A stretch of 64,000 bases of DNA, from NCBI GenBank assembly GCA_022841475.1, contig JALHRJ010000001.1, positions 144,362 through 208,361 on the forward strand. The letters run 5' to 3'. Under the pieces are notes generated by a model that saw only the letters and a program-made list of their open reading frames with translations, was not told the origin of the DNA and searched no databases. How positions within the stretch are numbered: position 1 is the stretch's first letter; every line of letters begins with the position of its first letter. This DNA comes from Cyclobacteriaceae bacterium (GTDB lineage: Bacteria; Bacteroidota; Bacteroidia; Cytophagales; Cyclobacteriaceae). Shown here in pieces: positions 25,477 to 34,595 of the stretch. The translations under genes were made by a program, and so were the position numbers.

Positions 25477-26379
25477 TTAACCATGATGACCTGCATCAGA
25501 AAGGATTTCCAGAAATTGCTTCTCAAGACTTTTCTTCCGGGTGGCCAGATGCGATGCAACAATGCCCTTGTCAAATAAAAAACGATTTAAATCCTTGCTA
25601 TGATATCCGTCTTTCATCATCACCTGAAACAGACCATTCTCCTTTTTAATACTAGCGCTGCCCATAAACTCTTGCAGTAATACACCCAAATCATCATGGT
25701 AGGCCTGCACTTCAACCAGCTCCTCGCCTTTTCCAACATCATCCACAGGTCCAGTGTGCATTAATGTACCCCGCTTGAGTACGGCAAAATGTGTACATAC
25801 TTTCTGCACTTCGTCCAACAAGTGACTGGCTAATATGATGGTCTTGCCATCGGCTGCAATTTTTTTAATGATCTCGCGGATTTCGGCAATACCCATCGGA
25901 TCGAGTCCGTTGGTGGGCTCATCCAAAATTAAAATGATCGGGTCGCTGACAAGTGCAGACGCAATTGCCAACCGTTGCTTCATACCCAACGAGTAGGTTC
26001 GAAATTTGTCGTCTTTGCGAGCGGTTAACTCAACAGTCTCCAAAACTTTTGGAATATTGCCGGGATCTGCGCCCTTAATCATTGCATTCAACTCAAGATT
26101 TTTCTGGCCACTGAGGTAGGGATAAAAAATCGGGTGCTCCAGTACCGCACCAATTTTCTTGCGCGTAAGATGTGAGGCGGGTTCACCAAACCAGGAAAAA
26201 CTTCCGGAAGTTGGGTTAACTACACCCATCAACATGCCGAGTGTGGTAGTTTTGCCGCTACCATTGGGGCCCAGCATACCAAAGACCTGGCCTTTTTTTA
26301 CTTCAAGATCAAGATTGTTAACAGCACAAAGCTTTCCAAAATTCTTGGTGAGCTTTTGAATGGATAGTACGGTTTCCAA
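25477..26379 (-). CDS. ABC transporter ATP-binding protein
   Basis: This 300-residue ATPase has Walker A (GPNGSGKTTT), a signature motif in the form YSLGMKQRLAIA (SLGMK in place of the common LSGGQ), Walker B (ILILDEPTNGLDP) and the switch His (LASHLLDE). A C-terminal extension of about 80 residues is typical of the BcrA/DrrA branch. It powers the permease encoded next. Eighteen bases separate its start from the end of a DUF4252 gene upstream. Confidence 0.92.
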   Translation of the reverse strand: METVLSIQKLTKNFGKLCAVNNLDLEVKKGQVFGMLGPNGSGKTTTLGMLMGVVNPTSGSFSWFGEPASHLTRKKIGAVLEHPIFYPYLSGQKNLELNAMIKGADPGNIPKVLETVELTARKDDKFRTYSLGMKQRLAIASALVSDPIILILDEPTNGLDPMGIAEIREIIKKIAADGKTIILASHLLDEVQKVCTHFAVLKRGTLMHTGPVDDVGKGEELVEVQAYHDDLGVLLQEFMGSASIKKENGLFQVMMKDGYHSKDLNRFLFDKGIVASHLATRKKSLEKQFLEILSDAGHHG

Positions 26380-26396
26380 AATAACTAGTGGGTTAA

Positions 26397-26957
26397 TTAG
26401 TTGTCCTGCTTGTTATCGTTCTTCTTCTCTTCAGGCTTCCCCTCCTCCTTCTTATCATTCTGACCAGTAAAGTCTTTAATTTTCTTACCTATATCAGTGC
26501 TCCCGTCAATGGTTTTAAATAATGCCGGTGCTTTGTCAAGCGCGATCTTTCCTAAAATATCAAGTACAAATAAACTGGTTGAGTCATTCGCAAGAATAAT
26601 CGTGCCCTTAACATTGCCATCCTTTTCGCGGAGATAAACATTGAAACTTCTTCCGTCAAACCGGCTACTCATCATTTCTTCATACGACTCAGATTGATAT
26701 CCGGCTATAAGCTTGGCATATTCATTCTTACCAAAGTTAGAGCTTGTTTTATCAATCATCAGAAATTTCATCTTCTCAATATCTTTGATCAACTCATCAA
26801 ACTCAGGGTCATCGGTCTGGTTAAGCATTTTCAGCGTGTTCTTGTAAAAGTACAGGGATAAGCCTTCGTACTTTTCATCCAATGCCGTGGTAGTTTTTGT
26901 TTGACCAAAACTCGCAGCGACAAAGCAAAAAAGGATCAGGGTATAAATTAATTTCAT
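26397..26957 (-). CDS. DUF4252 secreted protein (third copy)
   Basis: This 186-residue protein has a signal peptide (MKLIYTLILFCFVAASFGQ) and the DUF4252 pattern: an amphipathic N-terminal region, IEKMKFLMIDK, and a beta-rich C-terminal half (FNVYLREKDGNVKGTI). It ends in a very charged Lys/Glu-rich tail (KKEEGKPEEKKND). DUF4252 has no firmly established function; the family is regularly found next to ECF sigma and anti-sigma genes in Bacteroidota. It lies nine bases from the second copy. Confidence 0.8.
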   Translation of the reverse strand: MKLIYTLILFCFVAASFGQTKTTTALDEKYEGLSLYFYKNTLKMLNQTDDPEFDELIKDIEKMKFLMIDKTSSNFGKNEYAKLIAGYQSESYEEMMSSRFDGRSFNVYLREKDGNVKGTIILANDSTSLFVLDILGKIALDKAPALFKTIDGSTDIGKKIKDFTGQNDKKEEGKPEEKKNDNKQDN

Positions 26958-26966
26958 GTTACAGCT

Positions 26967-27452
26967 CTATTTATTAATTGCGATGGTGGTGTTGGTAGGA
27001 TTCAACTGTTCAAGATCTATATAACCCTTTAATTCGATAGCTACCACCTCTTGTTCGTCCTCCACTAATACGAAGTAATGGTTCTTATGGTTGTTTCCTT
27101 CCTTCAAATATATGGAGACTTCTTCACCGTTGTCACGAATAAATGCTAACTCCTGAAATGAATCCTGTTTTAGTACATTTTTGAAGCCTTTAACTGTAAG
27201 TTTCCGGGCTTCAAACTCAGCACGTGGGATGGTAATAAAGCGCACATGTTTGAGTTCTTTGATGGCATCTCTAAATTCATACTCACCAGCCATATTTAAA
27301 ATCACCCGACCTACCCAACCGCTAACTGAAAAGCTATGAACATCTGGCTGGCCATTAAAATTTTCTTTAAGAATCTGATAGCTGTTACTCTGAGCAGACA
27401 CACTGCCCACCGTAATTAATAGAATAAGTAAAACGCCTAATATTGATTTCAT
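26967..27452 (-). CDS. DUF4252 secreted protein (second copy)
   Basis: This 161-residue protein has a signal peptide (LGVLLILLITVGSVSAQ), then KELKHVRFITIP and SIYLKEGNNHKNHYFVLVED (core YLKEGNNHK), the shared DUF4252 scaffold. It differs considerably from the other two copies. An intrinsic terminator lies between it and the first copy, so it may be expressed less, or have its own promoter. Confidence 0.78.
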   Translation of the reverse strand: MKSILGVLLILLITVGSVSAQSNSYQILKENFNGQPDVHSFSVSGWVGRVILNMAGEYEFRDAIKELKHVRFITIPRAEFEARKLTVKGFKNVLKQDSFQELAFIRDNGEEVSIYLKEGNNHKNHYFVLVEDEQEVVAIELKGYIDLEQLNPTNTTIAINK

Positions 27453-27486
27453 AACAATGGTTTATAGATAGGACGCAATAAAAAAG

Positions 27487-27519
27487 GAAAAGGATGCATG
27501 TCTCACACACATCCTTTTC
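27487..27519 (-). terminator. Intrinsic terminator after the first DUF4252 gene
   Basis: gaaaaggatg and catccttttc form a 10-base stem with a 13-base loop, 15 bases beyond the stop of the first DUF4252 gene on the minus strand. The run on that side is T/C-rich. It may reduce rather than abolish read-through into the second copy. Confidence 0.65.
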
Positions 27520-27533
27520 ATTATCCAGAATTT

Positions 27534-28058
27534 TTAGTTTTTCTTGTCTTTGATTTTTTCGAGTTGTTCCAACCCGTCAATATTCATCTTCTTGCTGATT
27601 TTGGAAACCTGCTTCAGATCAATCTCACCAAAAAGGCTCAACAACATAAACTCTTCATTGCCACCGGCTATCATCACCAACTCACTGATTTTACCACCTG
27701 ATTCCTTGATAAAGAACTTCATATCTTTATCTTTATCGCGCACGGTCATCAATTCTTCAAACTCTTTGGTGGGTATCATACTCAACGCTTCTTTGTACAA
27801 CTCGCGAGAATTTCTTGCCTCTTCTTTTGCTAAGATTCTCAATCCCTTTAGTTTGCTGATCATATTTACAATTTCCTGATCTTCTGGATTTTCAATTTCC
27901 AGGTTCGCCATCAGGCTGAACATCTTGCTACTCATATTAACCTGGCTAAACGTTTCGTCATTCTGATATTTGGTAAAGAATTTAGAAATCGCATCGCCTT
28001 GGGCCTGGGCAGTAACTGCTACTGCCAACATCGCAAATCCAACTAATAACTTTTTCAT
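27534..28058 (-). CDS. DUF4252 secreted protein (first copy)
   Basis: This 174-residue protein has a signal peptide (MKKLLVGFAMLAVAVTAQAQ), the internal MISKLKGLRILA stretch and MKFFIKESGGKISELVMI, as in typical DUF4252 members. It closes with a lysine-rich end. It is the copy closest to the sigma/anti-sigma pair. Envelope location is sure from the signal peptide; the function is unknown. Confidence 0.82.
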   Translation of the reverse strand: MKKLLVGFAMLAVAVTAQAQGDAISKFFTKYQNDETFSQVNMSSKMFSLMANLEIENPEDQEIVNMISKLKGLRILAKEEARNSRELYKEALSMIPTKEFEELMTVRDKDKDMKFFIKESGGKISELVMIAGGNEEFMLLSLFGEIDLKQVSKISKKMNIDGLEQLEKIKDKKN

Positions 28059-28103
28059 ACGGGTATCTATTTAAAATTTTTTAATTTCTTACTTAACTCT
28101 TTC

Positions 28104-28628
28104 TTAAATTTTTGTGTCGTTTGCTTCTGACTCATCCGGGGTCTTTCCTTGAATTTTCACTTCCGCTTCATTAAAGACCTTTATTTTTCCAGCTTCCTTC
28201 TGTGCTTTGCTAAACCCTTTTGAAATCATCATCAAAGCTTTCTTGGTTTCTTCCAGCGCCAGCTTCGGGTCGCTATAGGTGTCGGCTATTTCTGGCGGAT
28301 AAGCTTTTCTTACTTCTTGCCTTACAAAGTAAGTCGCTGCTACCACTACCAAAAGTCCTGCAGCAATGCGTCCGTAGTTTTGAAACAGTCGCACTACTTT
28401 AGCATCCGGTTGCTGTTGTTTAATTTTCTTTTTAACAGTAGCGTCAAAATCCACACTGTTTACCTGTTGCTTTTGTTGCGAGTCAAAATATTGAAATACC
28501 TGGGCGACTTCCTTCATTGATTCCGGCACCTCACCACGATAATACTCCCGCAGTTGTTGCTCTTCCTCCAACGAGGTTTCGCAATTCCAATATTTCTCCA
28601 GCAACGCTTCTATGTGCTTAGAGTCCAT
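28104..28628 (-). CDS. Probable anti-sigma factor (membrane protein)
   Basis: This 174-residue protein has a soluble N-terminal part (about 1-88; EKYWNCETSLEEEQQLREYYRGE), one membrane helix (IAAGLLVVVAATYFV, about 91-106) and an extracytoplasmic tail. The N-terminus resembles the start of many Bacteroidota regulators that sit beside ECF sigma factors. The arrangement suits an anti-sigma factor that holds the sigma encoded upstream at the membrane. The canonical zinc-binding HxxxCxxC motif is absent. Its start overlaps the sigma gene by 11 bases. Confidence 0.7.
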   Translation of the reverse strand: MDSKHIEALLEKYWNCETSLEEEQQLREYYRGEVPESMKEVAQVFQYFDSQQKQQVNSVDFDATVKKKIKQQQPDAKVVRLFQNYGRIAAGLLVVVAATYFVRQEVRKAYPPEIADTYSDPKLALEETKKALMMISKGFSKAQKEAGKIKVFNEAEVKIQGKTPDESEANDTKI

Positions 28629-29130
28629 ACGCGTTAATCTTTATAAATTTTTCTCTTACCGTATTCCGTGCCCGGAATAAGTTCACTTTCACCTGGTTCA
28701 TATCCAGTTCCAGTATCTCACAAATCTCATTGTAACTATACCCTTCAATATCTCGAAGGTGTATCACCTGGCGTTGCTTTTCTGGCAGCGAAGCAATCAT
28801 TTCATTTATTCGTTGCATGTTCTCATGACTTTCAGTCCTCTCATGAGGGGTTAATGTTTCATTTCGAATCTGCATGCCTTCTTCAATCGGATCGGTGGCT
28901 CTTCGCTGTCTTGAGCGAAGCCGGTCGAGGGAGAGATTTTTGGTGATGCGCATACACCAGGCCTCCATATTTTGTACTTCGGCCATCTGCTCTCGTCCGT
29001 TCCACACTTTGATTAAAACCTCCTGCACCACATCTTTTGCTTCCTCCGAGCTTCCCAGAAGCCTGAAGGCAAACCGAAAAAGCTTGTTTTTTGTTGGCAG
29101 AACCCGGTTTTCAAAGGCTTCGAGATTCAT
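28618..29130 (-). CDS. ECF sigma factor
   Basis: This 170-residue sigma-70 family protein has region 2 (FAFRLLGSSEEAKDVVQEVLIKVW), with EEAKDVVQEV binding core polymerase, and region 4 (LPEKQRQVIHLRDIEGYSYNEICEIL; core YSYNEICEIL) with its helix-turn-helix. It has no N-terminal region 1, as expected for an extracytoplasmic-function sigma. It likely directs transcription of its own operon: regulator, three DUF4252 genes and an ABC exporter. It is translationally coupled to the regulator gene. Confidence 0.92.
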   Translation of the reverse strand: MNLEAFENRVLPTKNKLFRFAFRLLGSSEEAKDVVQEVLIKVWNGREQMAEVQNMEAWCMRITKNLSLDRLRSRQRRATDPIEEGMQIRNETLTPHERTESHENMQRINEMIASLPEKQRQVIHLRDIEGYSYNEICEILELDMNQVKVNLFRARNTVREKFIKINAYGL

Positions 29131-29240
29131 CGTTTCAAGAGCAAGACGGTGGAGGGTACAACATGTTACAAGATAGTTTAAAAAAATATTTATAAAGAAG
29201 CGGCAACATGCATCCGGTGTTGTTACTTAACTACTTGTAT

Positions 29241-29648
29241 ATGAACAATCCTGACAAAATTATCGTTTTTGACTCCTATGATACGGTCATGGCTGCCAAT
29301 CTGGTGAAAACCAAACTGGATGCTTATGGGATTCCCTGTTTCTTATCGGATGAAAACTTTGTTGGCTTATATCCTATTCGCAACGAGCTATTCCCCGGAG
29401 TACGATTGCATGTTTTTGAGAAAGACCGCGACCGCGTGAAGGAAGTGTTGACAGAAGAAACGAATCTTGAGAAAGAAACGCTACAATGTCCGCATTGCAG
29501 GTCGCATCATGTTGCCTTATCAACGAGCAAACCCAGCACTCTCCGTTTGGTGCTTTCCATGATATTTGTAAGTCCCTTTCTGGAGGAGAAAAAAATCTAT
29601 CGGTGCGATGGTTGCGGCAAGGAGTTTGATTCCGTTGACGTCCATTAG
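29241..29648 (+). CDS. DUF2007-type protein with zinc ribbon
   Basis: Starting at the ATG at 29241 (MNNPDKIIVFDSYDTVMAA), this protein of about 135 residues has an N-terminal DUF2007-like region (signal-transducing PII-like fold; YDTVMAANLVKTKLDAYGI, core AANLVKTKLDAYGI) with the family's SDE and FPGVRLHV positions. A C-terminal zinc ribbon (CPHC and CDGCG) follows. A start 11 codons upstream is open but gives an unnatural N-terminus. It is divergent from the ECF sigma gene and convergent with the OmpA-family gene. Role unknown. Confidence 0.78.
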   Translation: MNNPDKIIVFDSYDTVMAANLVKTKLDAYGIPCFLSDENFVGLYPIRNELFPGVRLHVFEKDRDRVKEVLTEETNLEKETLQCPHCRSHHVALSTSKPSTLRLVLSMIFVSPFLEEKKIYRCDGCGKEFDSVDVH

Positions 29649-31402
29649 ATTTTCAATACCGTAAACTCAACCCTGCGGTTGTTCGCGCGCCCTTCTTCTG
29701 TTTCGTTGGAGTCGATCGGTTTTGATTCACCATAGCCATGCGCTTGAAGTCTCGAAGTATCAATGCCCTGACTGATCAGATAATCCACAACAGATTGTGA
29801 TCTGCCTTGCGAAAGATTTTGATTATAGGTATCAGACCCTTTGCTGTCCGTATGGCCAGAGATTTCGATGGACACTGTTGAATTGCTCTTTAAAAAATCT
29901 ACCACTTTATCTAATTCGACAAATGATTCAGATTTCAATGTAGTCTTGTCAAAATCAAAATAAATATTTTTCAAACGCACAGTAAGTCCAACTTCTATGG
30001 GTGTTAAAAATAAATTCTTAATCACAGGCGTTATTTCCTGGCTATTCACTTCTACACTGTCAACAGAATTCAGATAACCTTCGGCAGAGGCGTTAAATAA
30101 ATACCATCCTAAACTAGAAATGGCCTGTTCATATTTGCCATCCACCGCATTCAGTGCATATTGCGTGGCGCGATCAGATTTTAGTACGACATTAACCTTT
30201 GCAGAGTTTATCTTTTGATCGGTCTTTTTATCGATTACATCACCTGCCAACACGAGTTGTTTGGCAAGGGGGGTTAGATAGACATCAACATGCAAAGTAG
30301 TGTCCCGATTGATTACAGGAACCTTATAGGTTTGCGTGAATGGGAGGAAGCCTGTTGCAGCCGCAGTCAATGTATATTCAGTAACATCAGGCATGCGGGT
30401 TTCAAAATTTCCATTCAGTGTGGTTTTTAAATTCACCGGTTTTTGCTCTTTCATTTTTACCTCTATTACCGACTGAATAGGCAACTGGGACTTTTGATTA
30501 TATGTGGTTCCTGTCAGTACAATTTTGAAGTTACGGGGTCTTAAAATGAAGAGATCAAAATTTCCACCATCCACACGAGCTCCGGCACGCGCTGTGAAAA
30601 TATTCCCATGTGTATCAATAGAGAAATAAGCGTCACCTGAAGGTGTGTTGATAGAACGACCCAGGTTTACGGGTTCGGACCAATTTAGCCAGGTTTCATC
30701 AAGTCGGGTAGATTTATAAATGTCTGTACCTCCTACTTTATCTTTTGAATAGCGATCACTGGAAAAATAAAGTGTCTTTTGATCGGGAGAGATAAACGGA
30801 CTGTAATCATCTGCGGCAGAACTGATTTTCAATTTTTCCGGTTTGCTCCATTGTCCGCTTTGTAGTTTTGAAAGATAAAGGTCGCTGAACTTATCACCGG
30901 CCTTCTCAGAAAAATAAAGAATTATGTGTTGACCATCCGAAGAAATAGTGGCCCCATTAAACATTCCCTTGTCCATGTCAGCGAAGCCAGGAATACTTAA
31001 CTCTGTCCAAGATCCACCTGGGCTTACCATTGAAAAACCTTTTGAGTTTTTTGCTCTGCCGCCACGCACCAGAAGCGAACCATCGGCCACAACATTAAAA
31101 ACCTGATTATAACGATTTTGATTTAAAGGTGGTCCCAGTCTCTTACCTTCTGACCACACTCCCTTTTCATCCAAAGTAGACACCCAGATATCCTGACTAT
31201 TCTCCTTTCCATATGTGTTTTGCGGGTGGTTACTGACAAAGTAATAAAGCTTGGTTCCGTCTGTGGAAATAACCGGTGACACCTGGTGATAAAGCGTATT
31301 GATGTTATCATTCATCTTCACCAACTCATAGCGCGGGCTGATTTCCTGTGCTGAAATAGTAAAGCCAAGCAGGCAAAGAAATAAGAAAAGTATGAACTTC
31401 AT
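29645..31402 (-). CDS. PD40 propeller/OmpA-family outer-membrane protein
   Basis: This 585-residue protein has a signal peptide (FILFLFLCLLGFTISAQ), PD40/WD40-like propeller repeats (about 40-285; SPFISPDQKTLYFSSDR, core DQKTLYFSSDR), two carboxypeptidase-regulatory-like beta domains (about 290-460) and a C-terminal OmpA peptidoglycan-binding domain (about 475-585) with ISGHTDSKGS, NLSQGRSQSV and NNRRVEF. It should link the outer membrane to the cell wall. It is related to the PorE-like protein at 48762-50759 but has no TPR region. It stands alone, convergent with the DUF2007 gene. Confidence 0.85.
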   Translation of the reverse strand: MKFILFLFLCLLGFTISAQEISPRYELVKMNDNINTLYHQVSPVISTDGTKLYYFVSNHPQNTYGKENSQDIWVSTLDEKGVWSEGKRLGPPLNQNRYNQVFNVVADGSLLVRGGRAKNSKGFSMVSPGGSWTELSIPGFADMDKGMFNGATISSDGQHIILYFSEKAGDKFSDLYLSKLQSGQWSKPEKLKISSAADDYSPFISPDQKTLYFSSDRYSKDKVGGTDIYKSTRLDETWLNWSEPVNLGRSINTPSGDAYFSIDTHGNIFTARAGARVDGGNFDLFILRPRNFKIVLTGTTYNQKSQLPIQSVIEVKMKEQKPVNLKTTLNGNFETRMPDVTEYTLTAAATGFLPFTQTYKVPVINRDTTLHVDVYLTPLAKQLVLAGDVIDKKTDQKINSAKVNVVLKSDRATQYALNAVDGKYEQAISSLGWYLFNASAEGYLNSVDSVEVNSQEITPVIKNLFLTPIEVGLTVRLKNIYFDFDKTTLKSESFVELDKVVDFLKSNSTVSIEISGHTDSKGSDTYNQNLSQGRSQSVVDYLISQGIDTSRLQAHGYGESKPIDSNETEEGRANNRRVEFTVLKI

Positions 31403-31498
31403 AACAAAAAATTTAAGTTAAAGGTACCACTTTCGACTTAGATTAATAGCCAGCAGTTCACTCTAATGAGTGTCTATAATGATCCTATTTTAAATTAA

Positions 31499-31939
31499 CT
31501 ACTCAGGCAAACTAAAGAATCCGCGGCCACTTTGTGCGATCGCTGCCACAATAACCAACATGGCAATTGCATTAAAAATAAATAGTCGTTTATGTTTAGC
31601 CACCGCATCCGACATTTTCTTTGCGGTGATCCGGGCCATGGTTATCAGAATGATGGCTATAAGCATCATCGTGATGTGCTCCACCAGCCAATAGCGGGCA
31701 ATTGGGTCTTTCATGGAAGCACCGCTGAAAATCACGAGTGGACTAATAAAATACAAAATCAGTCCAATCAGTAATTGTGTGTGCGTTAACATGAACAACC
31801 ACAAGCTAACTTTTTCATCCAAACCCGAATATTCAGATTTCTTCTGCCACCCTATTAATGATCGAATAATAACAATCAATAAAAAAACAAGCAGAAAATA
31901 TCGTAAAACAGAATGCGTGAGGACGAGCAAATCTTGCAT
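31499..31939 (-). CDS. Four-helix membrane protein, conserved in Bacteroidota
   Basis: This 146-residue protein has four predicted membrane helices (about 9-27, 46-69, 85-105 and 120-137). Histidines at H9 (LTHSVLR), H53 (LTHTQ) and H88 (EHITM) lie in or near helix ends and suggest possible haem or metal binding, as in b-type cytochromes. I cannot name a family with certainty; similar proteins are often annotated as cytochrome b-like. It stands alone, divergent from the S9 peptidase gene. Confidence 0.65.
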   Translation of the reverse strand: MQDLLVLTHSVLRYFLLVFLLIVIIRSLIGWQKKSEYSGLDEKVSLWLFMLTHTQLLIGLILYFISPLVIFSGASMKDPIARYWLVEHITMMLIAIILITMARITAKKMSDAVAKHKRLFIFNAIAMLVIVAAIAQSGRGFFSLPE

Positions 31940-32084
31940 AATAAATTATTGTTTAAACTGATTCGAAAAATAGGTTAAGATTTTGACTTATCTGAGCCGA
32001 TTGTCAATAAAATTAGAGCCTTCGGAGAATTTAAAGTCTATATGAGGATTAAACGAGTAAATTACCTGTTGAAATCAAATACCC

Positions 32085-34517
32085 ATGAAAAAATTATTGG
32101 TCATACTTTTTTGCCTACCCTTAACCATTGCCAACAGTCAGGAAAATCTTTCTTATCAGAGGCCACCAGAAGAAATTGCGAAATTGCTGGAAGCTCCGCT
32201 CACACCTTTCGTTTCCTTCTCGCCCGACAAGCAGTGGATGTTGTTGATGGAGCGTTCAGACTTCCCTACTATAGAACAACTATCCCGACCTGAGCTGCGC
32301 ATTGCCGGGCTTCGGATTAACCCAGAGAATTTTAGTCCGAGTCGCAGTAATTATACGATCGGTCTTAAAGCAAAACGACTGAGTGATAATCAGGAAATGG
32401 AAATTAAAAATCTTCCATCGCCACTTACCGCCAGCAGCATCACCTTTTCGCCTAATGGTAAGAAGCTTGCCTTTTTGCAGAACAATGCAGATAAAATTGA
32501 ACTTTGGATTATAGACATGATTACCCTCACAGCGTCAAAACTTACCAATAGAAAGGTAAATACAGCCATGGGTGGATACGTGTGGTTATCTGATTCACAA
32601 TCCTTACTCTTTACAGTAGTGCCCGACAACATCAAACCTTTGCCAGCAAAGTCACGCGTGCCGGCAGGCCCGGTAGTAGAAGAAAACTTAGGTCGTAAAG
32701 CGCCTTCACGCACCTATCAGGATTTACTAAAAAATCCTTATGACGAAGCTGCGTTTGATTACTACACCCAATCCGACCTGGTCTTAAAAAATCTGAGTGG
32801 TGAGGAAAAAATTGTGAGCAGCGGTTCTATTCATGCTGGTTTTAATCCATCCCCCGATGGGAAGTTTATTCTGACAGAAATTATTCAGCGCCCCTACTCG
32901 TATCTGGTGCCTGCATATTTATTTCCTACCCTGGTAAGTGTGATTGATCTGAATGGAAAACTGGTAAAAGAAATTACCAGAATTCCATTACTTGATTACA
33001 TTCCAACAGGAAACAACGCAACTCAAAAAGAACCACGCAATCACAACTGGCGTGCTGATAAACCAGCAACACTCGTATGGGCACATGCCCAGGATGGTGG
33101 CGACCCTAAAGCAAAAGCAGAAATTCGCGACAAAGTTTTTACACTCGAGTCTCCCTTCACATCACAACCTAAAGAATTGGTGAGTATGCCTTTGCGCTTT
33201 TCACGGATAACGTGGGGAAATGATGATGTTGCCTGGGTGTATGAACGCTGGACCAACGATCGGAAAGAACGTGTCTATCAGGTGAATCCAGCAACAGGTC
33301 AAAAGAAAATTGTCTTCGATCGTAATTATGAAGACGGTTATAATGATCCCGGCAGTGTTATTACGGCACCAAACACGTACGGTCGAAATGTTATTCTGAT
33401 TAACAAAGACAACAGCGTCTATTTAAGTGGTACGGGATCATCACCTGCTGGTGATATGCCCTTTCTTGATAAGATGGATTTGAACACGTTGAAGAAAACC
33501 CGCCAATGGCAATGTGTCGCGCCTTATTACGAACCGTTCATTACATTTTTGGATTTGAAAAAAGGAACCTTCGCAACTTCAAGAGAATCCAACTCAGAAA
33601 ATCCAAATTATTATTTACGCACGCTGGGTTCATCCAAGGTAACTGCGCTCACTTCTTTTCCACATCCTTATCCACAAATAAAAGATGTAAAGAAGCAGGT
33701 GTTGAAATATAAACGTGCGGATGGTGTTGAACTCACCGCTGATTTGTATTTACCCCCTGGATATAAGAAAGAAGATGGAGCCTTGCCAGGATTGGTGTGG
33801 GCGTACCCGCGTGAATTTAAATCAGCTGATGCTGCCGGACAGACAAAAGGTTCGCCTTATACTTTCACAAGATTAAGTTGGGGCGGCCCCATCTATTGGG
33901 TGATGCGTGGTTACGCAGTGCTTGATAATGCTTCAATGCCTATAGTTGGTGAAGGCGATCAGGAGCCCAATGATACCTATGTGCAACAGTTAGTGGGTAG
34001 TGCTCAAGCTGTGGTTGATCATGGCGCTTCTCTAGGTGTACTTGACCCGACCCGCGTTGGCGTTGGAGGACATTCGTACGGAGCTTTTATGACTGCCAAT
34101 TTACTCGCACACTCAGATATTTTCCGAGCGGGGATCGCGCGAAGCGGTGCATACAACAGAACACTTACACCATTTGGTTTTCAGGCTGAAGAGCGCACCT
34201 ACTGGCAGGCACCGGAAGTATATACTACGATGTCGCCTTTTTCATATGCTGATAAATTGAAAGAACCAATTTTATTTATTCATGGCGAGGCGGATAATAA
34301 CTCTGGTACTTTCCCGATACAAACAGAACGTTTCTATAATGCTATTAAGGGACATGGTGGAACGGCACGGTATGTGGTGTTGCCCTACGAAAGCCATGGG
34401 TATGCAGCCAAAGAAAGTATTATGCACACCTTGTGGGAGATGGATACCTGGTTAGAGACCTATGTGAAGAAACCTAAGGAAAAACCGAAGGACGCAAAAG
34501 TGAATTTGAAATATTAA
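32085..34517 (+). CDS. S9-family serine peptidase (glutamyl-endopeptidase-like)
   Basis: This 810-residue secreted peptidase has a signal peptide (LVILFCLPLTIANS), an N-terminal beta-propeller part (about 30-560) and a C-terminal alpha/beta hydrolase domain. The catalytic triad can be read: S664 in GVGGHSYGAF, D737 in HGEADNN and H771 in ESHGY. The propeller and the sequence around IPLLDYIPTGNNA and LVWAHAQDGGDP resemble chloroplast glutamyl peptidase (S9D) rather than dipeptidyl peptidase IV. It should cleave peptides in the periplasm, probably after acidic residues. An intrinsic terminator (34523-34545) follows, then the channel-like gene. Confidence 0.88.
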   Translation: MKKLLVILFCLPLTIANSQENLSYQRPPEEIAKLLEAPLTPFVSFSPDKQWMLLMERSDFPTIEQLSRPELRIAGLRINPENFSPSRSNYTIGLKAKRLSDNQEMEIKNLPSPLTASSITFSPNGKKLAFLQNNADKIELWIIDMITLTASKLTNRKVNTAMGGYVWLSDSQSLLFTVVPDNIKPLPAKSRVPAGPVVEENLGRKAPSRTYQDLLKNPYDEAAFDYYTQSDLVLKNLSGEEKIVSSGSIHAGFNPSPDGKFILTEIIQRPYSYLVPAYLFPTLVSVIDLNGKLVKEITRIPLLDYIPTGNNATQKEPRNHNWRADKPATLVWAHAQDGGDPKAKAEIRDKVFTLESPFTSQPKELVSMPLRFSRITWGNDDVAWVYERWTNDRKERVYQVNPATGQKKIVFDRNYEDGYNDPGSVITAPNTYGRNVILINKDNSVYLSGTGSSPAGDMPFLDKMDLNTLKKTRQWQCVAPYYEPFITFLDLKKGTFATSRESNSENPNYYLRTLGSSKVTALTSFPHPYPQIKDVKKQVLKYKRADGVELTADLYLPPGYKKEDGALPGLVWAYPREFKSADAAGQTKGSPYTFTRLSWGGPIYWVMRGYAVLDNASMPIVGEGDQEPNDTYVQQLVGSAQAVVDHGASLGVLDPTRVGVGGHSYGAFMTANLLAHSDIFRAGIARSGAYNRTLTPFGFQAEERTYWQAPEVYTTMSPFSYADKLKEPILFIHGEADNNSGTFPIQTERFYNAIKGHGGTARYVVLPYESHGYAAKESIMHTLWEMDTWLETYVKKPKEKPKDAKVNLKY

Positions 34518-34522
34518 AATCT

Positions 34523-34545
34523 AACTGCCGGTAAAGCCGGCAGTT
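34523..34545 (+). terminator. Intrinsic terminator after the S9 peptidase
   Basis: aactgccgg and ccggcagtt form a 9-base perfect stem with loop taaag, followed by tgtctttaaaatttattattttctt. It lies six bases after the peptidase stop. Confidence 0.8.
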
Positions 34546-34595
34546 TGTCTTTAAAATTTATTATTTTCTTACCTTCACGAACTATACCTAACCTG

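Noticed and set aside
28895..28940. Inverted repeat cttcgct/agcgaag with ggtcgagg, like a dispersed palindrome
   Set aside because: It falls in the ECF sigma gene, where the encoded LDRLRSRQRR is the normal family sequence, so it is not an insertion.
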